15,208 bases of DNA, taken from NCBI GenBank assembly GCA_031264715.1, contig JAISDP010000017.1, positions 1 through 15,208 of the forward strand, read 5' to 3'. How positions within the stretch are numbered: the stretch's first letter is position 1; every line of letters begins with the position of its first letter. Source of the stretch: Bacteroidales bacterium. GTDB lineage: Bacteria; Bacteroidota; Bacteroidia; Bacteroidales; UBA4181. The translations under genes were made by a program, and so were the position numbers. Positions 6,970 through 15,094 of this stretch are shown piece after piece. The notes beneath the pieces were generated by a model. It searched no databases and was not told the origin of the DNA. It saw nothing but the letters and a program-made list of their open reading frames with translations.

Positions 6970-8085
6970 ATGAAAAAACAGGACATAACAGTAAGTTCCC
7001 CATTACTCCCCGACTTGAAAGATTTTGTTCCTTACCTGGAAGACATTTGGAAAAGCAAATGGCTTACCAACAACGGCGAATATCATGAGCGACTGGAGAA
7101 AGCCTTGTGCGAATATTTGGGAGTCGAGCATTTAAACCTGTTCTCCAATGGAACGCTGGCGCTGATTGTGGCATTGCAGGCATTGAAAATATCCGGCGAA
7201 GTGATCACCACGCCATATAGCTTTGTAGCCACCACCCACTCGTTATGGTGGAACAACATCAAACCCGTATTTGTAGATATCGAACCCGAAACCTTCAACA
7301 TCGACCCGGACAGGATCGAAGCTGCCATTACACCTGCTACTACGGCCATCATGCCGGTACACGTGTATGGAAATCCTTGCAGGGTCGACAAAATTCAAAC
7401 AATAGCCGACACTTACGGTTTACGCGTCATATACGACGCCGCTCATGCTTTCGGCGTTTGCCGGGATGGTGTATCCGTACTGAATTATGGCGATTTGTCC
7501 ATCCTCAGCTTCCATGCCACCAAGGTTTATTCAACCATTGAGGGAGGGGCCATTATTTGTCACGACCGGAAGATGAAACACCGGATCGATTTCCTGAAAA
7601 ATTTCGGTTTTGCAGGCGAAACCACGGTTGTAGCGCCCGGCATCAATGCGAAACTGAACGAGGTACAGGCCGCTTTCGGATTGCTTTCGCTCAAAGTAGT
7701 GGACGAAGCCATTGCCCGCAGGAAGGAAATGGCAGCAGCGTATCGCGAAGGACTGGAAAACGTACATGGAATACATTTCCTGCCGGAAGTGGAGGGCTTG
7801 CAGCAAAACTACGGTTATTTTCCCATCCTGGTGGATGATGCAAAATACGGTATGCGGCGCGATGAATTATACGAACTGATGAAAAGCCACCAGATCATGG
7901 GTCGCCGTTATTTTTACCCGCTCATCAGCGATTTCCCGACTTACAGGGGATTACCCTCGGCTACCAGGGAAAATTTACCTGTTGCAACGCGAGTGGCTTC
8001 GCAGGTGATCTGCCTGCCGATGCACCACAACCTGACGGAAGAAGATGTGAAAGAGATTGTTCAAATCATTAAAAATAAATCATGA
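6970..8085 (+). CDS. DegT/DnrJ/EryC1/StrS aminotransferase, VioA-like sugar transaminase
   Basis: This 371-aa PLP-dependent fold-type I aminotransferase likely converts an NDP-4-keto-6-deoxy-sugar to its 4-amino sugar with glutamate as donor. The cofactor lysine is K185 in LSFHATK, the cofactor-binding aspartate is D156 in YDAAHAFG, and SNGTLAL (59-65) contributes to phosphate binding. The segments KWLTNNGEY, GEVITTPYSFVATTHSLWWN and MPVHVYGNPC resemble what I recall of VioA (dTDP-4-amino-4,6-dideoxyglucose transaminase) and its relatives. The exact sugar cannot be settled from sequence. Length is normal for the family. The start ATG 6970 (MKKQDITVSS) puts the conserved N terminus in place. 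It overlaps the next gene by 4 bp (ATGA), so the two are translationally coupled. Confidence 0.9.
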   Translation: MKKQDITVSSPLLPDLKDFVPYLEDIWKSKWLTNNGEYHERLEKALCEYLGVEHLNLFSNGTLALIVALQALKISGEVITTPYSFVATTHSLWWNNIKPVFVDIEPETFNIDPDRIEAAITPATTAIMPVHVYGNPCRVDKIQTIADTYGLRVIYDAAHAFGVCRDGVSVLNYGDLSILSFHATKVYSTIEGGAIICHDRKMKHRIDFLKNFGFAGETTVVAPGINAKLNEVQAAFGLLSLKVVDEAIARRKEMAAAYREGLENVHGIHFLPEVEGLQQNYGYFPILVDDAKYGMRRDELYELMKSHQIMGRRYFYPLISDFPTYRGLPSATRENLPVATRVASQVICLPMHHNLTEEDVKEIVQIIKNKS

Positions 8086-8780
8086 GATTAGGTGGAAATC
8101 AGCCCTTTTTCTTTCCCTACATTCCTTATTATCAGTTGATGAAGAATGTGGATGTGTTTATGATTGCCGATGACTTCAATTATAGCAGGGCTTGGACCAA
8201 TCGTAACTATATGTTACTGCGCGGCAGGGAACGGTTCATGTTTAACCTGGTGGTTTTGGGCGCAAGTCAGAACAAATTGGTGAACGAGGTTCGAGTGGCC
8301 GATGATCAGTATAAATTGTTAAAAACCATAGAAATCAATTACCGGAAAGCGCCCTTTTTCAAGGATGTTTTCCCTATGGTGGAGAAAATTCTTGCATACG
8401 GGGATAAGAACCTGGCTCGATACCTGGGAAATTCCCTGGTCACGACCGCCAATTACCTGGGTTTCGATACCAAATTCATTTATTCGTCCGAGATTGAAGG
8501 GAAAGACCACACGCTCAGGTTTCAGAACAGGGTGCTGAATCTTTGCACGGTTTTGAAAGCCGACGAATATGTCAATCTTGGCGGCGAGGACGAACATCCG
8601 CTGTATGACCGGAAAGCTTTCAAACAATGCGGTATCGACCTGTATTACATCAAATCGGGGCCGGTTGAATACAAGCAATTCAACAATCCCTTCATCTCCA
8701 ACTTGTCGATGTTAGATGTGTTGATGTTCAATTCGATAGAACAGACAAACGAGCTACTGACACAATTTGAACTGGTGTAG
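8082..8780 (+). CDS. WbqC-family protein
   Basis: This 232-aa protein begins with the family pattern GGNQPFFFPYIPYYQLMKNVDVF (residues 4-26 as a region; key residues Q7, P8, F11, P12), then IADDFNYSRAWTNRNY and a conserved-type FNNPFISNLSMLDVLMFN near the C terminus. This matches the WbqC-like family (PF08889), found mainly in O-antigen and surface-polysaccharide loci; it probably acts on a sugar or its attached group, but the reaction is not something I can state from sequence. It has no signal peptide and no membrane span, so it is cytoplasmic. Its start overlaps the aminotransferase stop, indicating linked function in aminosugar formation or modification. Confidence 0.87.
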   Translation: MRLGGNQPFFFPYIPYYQLMKNVDVFMIADDFNYSRAWTNRNYMLLRGRERFMFNLVVLGASQNKLVNEVRVADDQYKLLKTIEINYRKAPFFKDVFPMVEKILAYGDKNLARYLGNSLVTTANYLGFDTKFIYSSEIEGKDHTLRFQNRVLNLCTVLKADEYVNLGGEDEHPLYDRKAFKQCGIDLYYIKSGPVEYKQFNNPFISNLSMLDVLMFNSIEQTNELLTQFELV

Positions 8781-8855
8781 CGGGAGAAAATATCACAAAG
8801 CCTGGCGTCTTTCATAAAAATTTTGAATCGGGCACAAAGGCATCAAACCAAAACC
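8781..8855. other. 75-bp intracistronic gap with CACAAAG words
   Basis: Between the WbqC-family gene and the ATP-grasp gene. CACAAAG occurs at 8794-8800 and 8833-8839, with GCGTCTTT between them, the same words found at 4417-4503. I see no terminator or promoter. It may be a decayed copy of the same small repeat. Confidence 0.3.
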
Positions 8856-9881
8856 ATGAGCGACATGAAAAAGTTGAACATCTTAATAACATCTATTGGC
8901 AGGGGAACCGATATGGTGGTGATCTTTCAAAACGCATTGGGCGAAAACGGCAAAGTATTTGTATCCAATAGTGTGATGACAAGCGCGTTACTTAAAGCAG
9001 ACGGGTATACCATCACCCCGCTGATCGTTGATGAAACATATGTCGACTTCCTGCTGGATTACTGCAAAGCAAACGATATCAATGCGATCATCTCATGGTT
9101 CGATTTGGATTTGGCAGTATTATCGAAAAATAAAGAACGGTTCGAAAAGAACGGTATTACCGTTCTTGTTTCGGATGAGCAGGTCATTAAAACCTGCAAC
9201 GACAAATGGAATACACACCGGTTTCTTGCTTCGGCAGGACTGAAACAGCCCAAAACCTACATCGACCCGGGATTACTGAAACAGGACTTGCGGGCGAATG
9301 TCATTCCCTTTCCGGTAATGATGAAACCGCGCTGGGGAAGCGGTTCCGTTGGTCTTTTCCAGATCGATGATTTCGATGAGTTGGACGTGCTGTACCGCAA
9401 GACCCATAAGATTATTTTCCGTTCCGTTGTACAATACGAATCGGCCGTTGACGCGAACCGGTGCATTATCATGCAGGAAAAGCTGGATGGTATCGAATAC
9501 GGGCTGGACATTTTAAATGATCTGAACGGAAATTATGTTGCCACCGTCGCCAAAAAGAAGCTGCTCATCCACGGCAGCACGCAGGTGGCACAGATTGTAG
9601 ACAGTAAACCGTTCGAAGATACTGCAAAAACTGTCTCAAAAAACCTGAAACACATTGGCAACCTGGACCTCGACTGTTTTCTGACCGAACAGGGCGATAT
9701 TTATGTCATCGACCTGAATTGTCGCTTTGGCGGGCAATATGTTTTTGACCACATGGCAGGCGCTAATTTCCCGAAACAGATCATCGACTGGTTGCTGGGA
9801 TTGCCTGTTTCGCCTGAAAACATCAATGTGGAAACAGGAGCGAGAGGCTGCAAGGAAGATTCGCCGGCAGTGAGGTTTTAA
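8856..9881 (+). CDS. ATP-grasp ligase (carbamoyl-phosphate-synthase-like)
   Basis: This 341-aa protein starts with a Rossmann-like N domain (MSDMKKLNILITSIGRG), has CNDKWNTHRFL (114-124) before the ATP-grasp fold, a glycine-rich loop KPRWGSGSVGLF (157-168), the strand MQEKLDGIEYGLDIL (206-220), and the metal-binding segment D271-D273 plus DIYVIDLNCRFGGQY (281-295). ATP-grasp enzymes of this type activate a carboxylate as acyl phosphate and join it to an amine or thiol. Next to a sugar aminotransferase and a WbqC-family gene, the likely job is adding an amino acid or other acid to an aminosugar; this is inference. Starts at 8823, 8856 and 8865 are all in frame. I prefer 8856 or 8865, because the 8823 extension lies in the CACAAAG-rich spacer and looks non-conserved. 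Confidence 0.85.
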   Translation: MSDMKKLNILITSIGRGTDMVVIFQNALGENGKVFVSNSVMTSALLKADGYTITPLIVDETYVDFLLDYCKANDINAIISWFDLDLAVLSKNKERFEKNGITVLVSDEQVIKTCNDKWNTHRFLASAGLKQPKTYIDPGLLKQDLRANVIPFPVMMKPRWGSGSVGLFQIDDFDELDVLYRKTHKIIFRSVVQYESAVDANRCIIMQEKLDGIEYGLDILNDLNGNYVATVAKKKLLIHGSTQVAQIVDSKPFEDTAKTVSKNLKHIGNLDLDCFLTEQGDIYVIDLNCRFGGQYVFDHMAGANFPKQIIDWLLGLPVSPENINVETGARGCKEDSPAVRF

Positions 9882-10026
9882 AGAATGGAAGGGTGAAAAC
9901 TCCTGTTTTTCCCGCGATAAGCGGAGATGAACATATATTTTTGAGCGAGTTTTTCCAATTTTTTCGTCCCCCAAGCCATCGTTCTCACCACAAAAGGCGC
10001 TATTCCGTTTTATCTGCTACCAAAAT

Positions 10027-10057
10027 TTTGTACTTATGCGTAAATGTATTACATTTG
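10027..10057 (+). promoter_or_regulatory. rimP-nusA-infB operon promoter
   Basis: TTTG at 10027-10030, a 19-nt spacer and TACATTTG at 10050-10057 form a complete match to the Bacteroidota promoter. It lies about 65 bp before the rimP ATG. The 145 bp between the ATP-grasp stop and this promoter hold only a weak hairpin (CCGC/GCGG at 9912-9924). Confidence 0.75.
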
Positions 10058-10082
10058 CACGGATTTTTGTTAAAACGTGGAA

Positions 10083-10104
10083 GAGGGGGACTGAAATCCC
10101 CCTC
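10083..10104 (+). promoter_or_regulatory. GC-rich leader hairpin before rimP
   Basis: GAGGGGGA (10083-10090) pairs perfectly with TCCCCCTC (10097-10104) around the loop CTGAAA, followed by GTTTTG. It lies between the promoter and the rimP start, so it is within the leader RNA. The T-run is short, so it may be an attenuator, a protein-binding or RNA-stability element rather than a full terminator. Confidence 0.6.
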
Positions 10105-10122
10105 GTTTTGTATGTTAAAAGC

Positions 10123-10587
10123 ATGATTTCGAATGATATCGTTAAAAGCATTATTTTGTCGGTCATCGATGGAACAACCATTTTTGTGGTGGATGTGAAA
10201 GTAGATAGCGCCAACAAAATATCTGTGAAAGTGGATAAGCCCGAAGGAATTACCATCGAAGAATGTGTCAATATCAGCCGTGCCGTCGAGAACGGGTTGA
10301 ACCGCGAAATAGAGGATTTCGAACTGGAAGTTTCGTCGCCGGGGCTCACCGAACCGTTCAAGGTAGCGGAACAATACCGTAAAAACTGCGGACGGCAGGT
10401 GGATGTGATGAAACGCGACGGCCAAAAGGTCAGCGGCCTGCTGCAACATGCGGACGAGGATGGTATTATACTCGAAGTAAAGGCAAAAATCAGGGAAACG
10501 GGGCAAAAACGGCCGAAAACCGTGATGCAGAACGTTGCCATAAATTTCAACGATATCAAAACAACCAAAGTTACAATCACCTTTTAG
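10123..10587 (+). CDS. rimP: Ribosome maturation factor RimP
   Basis: This 154-aa protein assists 30S ribosomal subunit assembly. The family core is clear: ITIEECVNISRAVENGLN (about 45-62), then DFELEVSSPGLTEPFK (about 66-81), where VSSPGL is the RimP signature, and a C-terminal SH3-like part (DGQKVSGLLQHADEDGIILEVK). The frame is open back to 10036, but that reading crosses the -7 box and leader hairpin, so I use ATG 10123 (MISNDIVKSI). It is the first gene of rimP-nusA-infB, with 15 bp to nusA. Confidence 0.94.
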   Translation: MISNDIVKSIILSVIDGTTIFVVDVKVDSANKISVKVDKPEGITIEECVNISRAVENGLNREIEDFELEVSSPGLTEPFKVAEQYRKNCGRQVDVMKRDGQKVSGLLQHADEDGIILEVKAKIRETGQKRPKTVMQNVAINFNDIKTTKVTITF

Positions 10588-10602
10588 TCAAATTCAAAGA
10601 CG

Positions 10603-11841
10603 ATGGATAGTTTAAAATTATTGGACACCTTTGCGGAGTTTAAAGAGTTAAAAAATATCGACCGCGCCACCATGATGAGTGTGCTCGAAGATGTGTTTCG
10701 CAGTATCCTTGCCAAGAAGTACGGGACCGACGAAAACTTCGACGTCATCATCAACATCGACAAGGGTGACTTTGAAATATGGCGTAACCGCCAGGTGGTT
10801 GCCGACGACGAATTGACCGATCCCGCCCTACAGATCACCCTGACCGAAGCGCAAAAAATCGACGAAGATTACGAGGTAGGCGAAGATGTGACCGACGAAG
10901 TGAAAATGGCTGACTTTGGTCGCCGCTCAATCCTGTCACTTCGACAAAATCTGTCTTCGCGCATCATGGAACTCGAAAAAGGAAACATCTATGCCAAATA
11001 TAAGGATCGCATCGGCGAAATTATCACCGGCGAAGTGTACCAGGTGTGGAAACGCGAAATACTGGTACTCGACGACGACGGTAACGAACTGATCATACCC
11101 AAAAACGAACAGATACCCTCGGATCATTACCGCAAGGGCGACAGCATACGCGCCGTTGTGCTGCGTGTTGAAATGAAGAACAACAACCCGTTGATCATCC
11201 TGTCGCGCACATCGCCTGTGTTCCTCGAACGTCTGTTCGAACTTGAAGTACCCGAAATCTTCGACGGTTTGATTACCATCAAGAAGGTAGTCCGTCTGCC
11301 GGGCGAAAAAGCCAAGATAGCTGTCGAATCGTACGACGACCGGATCGATCCCGTAGGCGCCTGCGTAGGAATGAAAGGCTCGCGTATCCACGGTATTGTA
11401 CGCGAGTTGCGCAATGAGAACATAGACGTGATCAACTTTACCAACAACATACAGTTGTTCATCACGCGTGCATTGAGTCCTGCCAAGGTCATCTCCATCA
11501 AGGTGAACGAAGCCGGTAAGCACGTGGAGGTGTTCCTCAAGGCAAGCGAAGTATCGCTGGCAATCGGTAAGGGCGGCTCCAACATCAAGCTGGCCAGCCA
11601 GCTTACCGGATACGAGATAGACGTGTACCGCGAAGCCGAAGACGTGGAAGACGAAGACGTGGATTTGGACGAGTTCTCCGACGAAATAGAGGACTGGATT
11701 ATCCAGGAATTGAAGAGCATCGGGTGCGACACCGCCAAGAGCGTGTTGGAACTGTCGGTGGACGACCTGGTGAAACGTACCGATCTCGAAGAGGAAACCA
11801 TTCGGGAAGTGATGCGGGTCCTGGCAGCCGAATTTGAATAA
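10603..11841 (+). CDS. nusA: Transcription termination/antitermination factor NusA
   Basis: This 412-aa RNA-polymerase-binding protein modulates pausing, termination and antitermination. The N-terminal RNAP-binding domain spans about residues 1-130. The S1 domain follows (about 133-200; GEIITGEVYQVWKREILVL). KH1 includes DPVGACVGMKGSRIHGIVREL (GMKGSRI at 256-262) and KH2 includes LAIGKGGSNIKLASQLTG (AIGKGG at 320-325). The acidic tail DVEDEDVDLDEF leads into a short helix-hairpin-helix-like C-terminal region (about 370-412). The protein is shorter than the E. coli form (about 495 aa) and lacks its second C-terminal repeat, as is common outside gammaproteobacteria. The ATG at 10603 gives MDSLKLLDTFAEF. 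Confidence 0.96.
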   Translation: MDSLKLLDTFAEFKELKNIDRATMMSVLEDVFRSILAKKYGTDENFDVIINIDKGDFEIWRNRQVVADDELTDPALQITLTEAQKIDEDYEVGEDVTDEVKMADFGRRSILSLRQNLSSRIMELEKGNIYAKYKDRIGEIITGEVYQVWKREILVLDDDGNELIIPKNEQIPSDHYRKGDSIRAVVLRVEMKNNNPLIILSRTSPVFLERLFELEVPEIFDGLITIKKVVRLPGEKAKIAVESYDDRIDPVGACVGMKGSRIHGIVRELRNENIDVINFTNNIQLFITRALSPAKVISIKVNEAGKHVEVFLKASEVSLAIGKGGSNIKLASQLTGYEIDVYREAEDVEDEDVDLDEFSDEIEDWIIQELKSIGCDTAKSVLELSVDDLVKRTDLEEETIREVMRVLAAEFE

Positions 11842-12008
11842 TATATTTTTGATTTCTTTCGTTCATGAGAACGCTTTCATCATCAAAAATCATTCATCAT
11901 CGATCAAAGATAAATAGTGTTGAATCATATAATTACGGATCATGAATATTTCGTAAACATGCAGTCAACACTTCACACACCATAATAAAAGAAAAGCAGG
12001 TTTGTATT
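11842..12008 (+). other. nusA-infB spacer with small hairpin
   Basis: 167 bp, unusually long inside this operon. It holds a small hairpin CGTTC-ATGA-GAACG (11860-11873) and several ATCATC/TCATCA words. TATTTTTG at 11844-11851 fits the -7 consensus but has no -33 partner, so a second promoter for infB is possible but weak. No gene is seen. Confidence 0.4.
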
Positions 12009-15000
12009 ATGTCAGAAGTGAAAGCAACCAGATTAAGTAAGATAGCAAGCGAGTTTAACGTGGGGATTGCCACCATAGTGGAGTTTCTCAAAAAGAAAGG
12101 GCATGATATTGATGCAAACCCCAATACAAAGGTTGCACCTGAATTGTATGCGTTGCTTTCCAAAGAATACAGTTCCGATATTTCGGCCAAGAAGGATGCC
12201 GAACGCGTCAATCTTCGAAGTCTCCGCGAAAAGAAGGAAACCGTCGAAATCACAGAATACGATACCCCCCGGGTTACCGAAGAGGAAGATGAACCGCAGG
12301 TACTGATCAAGGATACCAGCTTGGGGAACAAAACGCCGTTGTTCGGCGAACCGGTCCGCGACTTGGAATTTAAGGTGGTTGGAAAAATCGACCTGAACGA
12401 AAAACCTAAGAAGGCGCAATCCAAAACGCAATCCAAGACGAAAACGCGACCTCCTGCACAGGAAAAACCGGTAAAAAAGGAAGTTGAGCCGCAACCGGAG
12501 CCCAAGCCCAAACCGCAACCGGTAGCCGAAGTCCACCCGGACGATGTAGCGGAAAAGGCGGAACAAACACAACCGGAAAAACCCATTGAAGAAAAACCGG
12601 TGGAAAAACAACCCCAGCCGGAGACTGTTATCGAAGAGATAGCCCCGGTGGTGGAAATACCTGAACAGGAGCCCGAAATGACGACGGAAGATGACGGAGT
12701 CGAAGTGGAACGCCTGGTTGAGACTGAAACGCTTGATGCAGAGCTGAAAGTGGTCGGGAGGATCGACCTCAGTGCACTTAACCAGCGGACGCGGCCTCAG
12801 AAGAAATCAAAACAACAACTGGAACGGGAGCGAAAGGAGCGTACGCAACAGCACAAAGCTACCGTTGCCGAAAAGCCGTATGCCGAAAATTCTCCGCAAT
12901 CGCAGCCGCAGCAGGAAAAAGAAGATCTGCCACTTGTTAAGAAAGTGGACATTGCCCGTCCTGATATCAAATTGTCAGGCCCTACGGTAGTCGGAAAGAT
13001 AGACCTGCCTGCCGATAAAAGCTCGGATGATGACGCGAAGAAAAAACGCAAACGCATCCATAAGGACAAGGAACGGATTGTTGTTAATGACAAAGCCGGT
13101 CCAAAGAAATTCGATCAGGGGCTAGGTAAGGCGAAGAAGAAAAAAACACTCCGTACGGAAGTGAACGAGGAAGACGTTCAAAAACAGATCAAGGAAACCC
13201 TCTCGCGCCTGACGTCGAAGAGCGCCAAATCGAAAAGCTCGAAATACCGTCGTGACAAACGCGATTTAGCAAGCCAACGGATGCAGGAGGAAGAGGAACT
13301 GCAGGAAAGCCAGAAAAATATCCTGAAAGTAACGGAGTTCGTATCGGTCAACGAATTGGCCTCAATGATGAACGTTCCCGTCACGCAGGTCATCGGAACC
13401 TGTATGAACATGGGCCTGTTTGTATCGATCAATCAACGTCTCGATGCCGAAACCATGGTGCTGGTGGCCGACGAATTCAACTACAAAGTGGAATTTATCA
13501 GCGCCGACTCGCAAGACCTGCTTATTGAAGAGGAGGACGACGACGACGATTTGCAGCCCCGCCCGCCGATTGTCACCGTTATGGGACACGTCGACCACGG
13601 GAAAACCAAGCTGCTCGACTATATCCGCAACACCAACGTGATTTCCGGCGAGGCCGGCGGCATCACACAACATATCGGCGCATACAGCGTCTGGTTGGAC
13701 GACCGCCGCATCACATTCCTGGATACGCCGGGTCACGAAGCGTTTACTGCCATGCGCGCCCGCGGTGCGAAAATCACCGACGTGGCCATCATCGTGGTCG
13801 CCGCCGACGACGGCGTGAAACAGCAGACCGTGGAGGCCATCAATCATGCATCGGCTGCCGGCGTTCCCATTGTGTTTGCCATTAACAAGATCGATAAACC
13901 GGATGCCAACCCCGACAGGGTGAAAGAGGAATTGGCCCAGATGAATTACCTGGTGGAAGACTGGGGCGGAAAATACCAATCGCAGGAAATATCGGCCAAA
14001 GCAGGGATCAATATTGACCTGCTGCTCGAAAAGGTACTGCTTGAAGCCGAGTTGCTAGAATTGAAAGCCAACCCTGATCGTAAGGCGGTAGGGTCGATCA
14101 TCGAGTCATCGCTGGACAAAGGCCGCGGTTACGTTGCTACGGTGTTGGTACAAAACGGCACCTTGCATACGGGCGACATTGTATTGGCCGGAAGCTACAC
14201 CGGACACCTGAAAGCGATGTACAACGAACGGAATCAGAAGATTGACGAAGCAGGCCCGTCGATGCCTGTGCTGATCCTTGGGTTGGACGGCGCACCGCAG
14301 GCAGGCGACCTGTTCAACGTGATGGATGATTTCCGCGAAGCCCGCGACATCGCATCCAAACGCAGCCAGTTGCAACGCGAACAGGGTATGCGTACCAAGA
14401 GACATATCACCCTCGACGAAATCGGGCGACGCATAGCTATCGGCAACTTCCAGGAATTGAATGTGATCGTGAAAGGCGACGTGGACGGTTCGGTGGAAGC
14501 GTTGTCCGACTCGCTCATCAAACTGTCGACACCCGAAATACAGGTGAACGTGATCCACAAGGCTGTGGGACAGATATCCGAATCGGATATAACGTTAGCT
14601 GCAGCGTCCAACGCGGTGATTGTCGGGTTCCAGGTGCGTCCTTCGCAAGGAGCGCGCAGGTTAGCCGAGCAGGAGCAAATCGATATCCGTATCTATTCCA
14701 TCATCTACGATGCCATCGAGGAAATCAAATCCGCTATGGAAGGGATGCTCTCGCCCGAAATCAGGGAAGAGATCACTGCCACGCTCGAAGTCCGCGAAGT
14801 ATTCAAGATCAGCAAGGTGGGTACGGTGGCAGGTTGTATCGTCCGCGAAGGCAAGATTATACGTACCTCCAGGATACGCATTATCCGCGATGGTATCGTG
14901 ATCCATACCGGTGAACTGGGTTCGCTCAAGCGTTTCAAGGACGATGTGAAGGAAGTGGCTACCGGTTACGAATGTGGCCTGGATATAGCCGGATTCAATG

Positions 15001-15062
15001 ATATCGAAATCGGCGACATCATCGAAGCATACCAGGAAGTAGAGGTAAAGAAGAAGTTGTAA
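12009..15062 (+). CDS. infB: Translation initiation factor IF-2
   Basis: This 1017-aa GTPase brings initiator tRNA to the small ribosomal subunit. It starts with an IF2 N-terminal subdomain (TRLSKIASEFNVGIATIVEF, about residues 7-26), followed by a long charged, probably disordered linker (about 60-430) rich in K, E, P and Q. A second IF2-N-like subdomain lies at about 440-490 (KVTEFVSVNELASMMNVP). The G domain carries G1 GHVDHGKT (526-533), the G2 GGITQHIG region, G3 DTPGH (572-576), G4 NKID (626-629) and G5 SAKAG. The C-terminal domains II-IV complete the protein. An acidic run (EEEDDDDD) precedes the G domain. The linker carries three copies of VVG[KR]IDL (123-129, 248-254, 327-333). Third gene of rimP-nusA-infB. 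Confidence 0.98.
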   Translation: MSEVKATRLSKIASEFNVGIATIVEFLKKKGHDIDANPNTKVAPELYALLSKEYSSDISAKKDAERVNLRSLREKKETVEITEYDTPRVTEEEDEPQVLIKDTSLGNKTPLFGEPVRDLEFKVVGKIDLNEKPKKAQSKTQSKTKTRPPAQEKPVKKEVEPQPEPKPKPQPVAEVHPDDVAEKAEQTQPEKPIEEKPVEKQPQPETVIEEIAPVVEIPEQEPEMTTEDDGVEVERLVETETLDAELKVVGRIDLSALNQRTRPQKKSKQQLERERKERTQQHKATVAEKPYAENSPQSQPQQEKEDLPLVKKVDIARPDIKLSGPTVVGKIDLPADKSSDDDAKKKRKRIHKDKERIVVNDKAGPKKFDQGLGKAKKKKTLRTEVNEEDVQKQIKETLSRLTSKSAKSKSSKYRRDKRDLASQRMQEEEELQESQKNILKVTEFVSVNELASMMNVPVTQVIGTCMNMGLFVSINQRLDAETMVLVADEFNYKVEFISADSQDLLIEEEDDDDDLQPRPPIVTVMGHVDHGKTKLLDYIRNTNVISGEAGGITQHIGAYSVWLDDRRITFLDTPGHEAFTAMRARGAKITDVAIIVVAADDGVKQQTVEAINHASAAGVPIVFAINKIDKPDANPDRVKEELAQMNYLVEDWGGKYQSQEISAKAGINIDLLLEKVLLEAELLELKANPDRKAVGSIIESSLDKGRGYVATVLVQNGTLHTGDIVLAGSYTGHLKAMYNERNQKIDEAGPSMPVLILGLDGAPQAGDLFNVMDDFREARDIASKRSQLQREQGMRTKRHITLDEIGRRIAIGNFQELNVIVKGDVDGSVEALSDSLIKLSTPEIQVNVIHKAVGQISESDITLAAASNAVIVGFQVRPSQGARRLAEQEQIDIRIYSIIYDAIEEIKSAMEGMLSPEIREEITATLEVREVFKISKVGTVAGCIVREGKIIRTSRIRIIRDGIVIHTGELGSLKRFKDDVKEVATGYECGLDIAGFNDIEIGDIIEAYQEVEVKKKL

Positions 15063-15094
15063 AAGCCGGCCTGTAATGATGAATGATATACCGT

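Noticed and set aside
9912..9924. Hairpin CCGC-GATAA-GCGG as a terminator for the ATP-grasp gene
   Set aside because: The stem is only 4 bp and no T-run follows directly, so it is too weak to call.
10036..10122. N-terminal extension of rimP
   Set aside because: It overlaps the -7 box and the leader hairpin and does not resemble RimP N termini.
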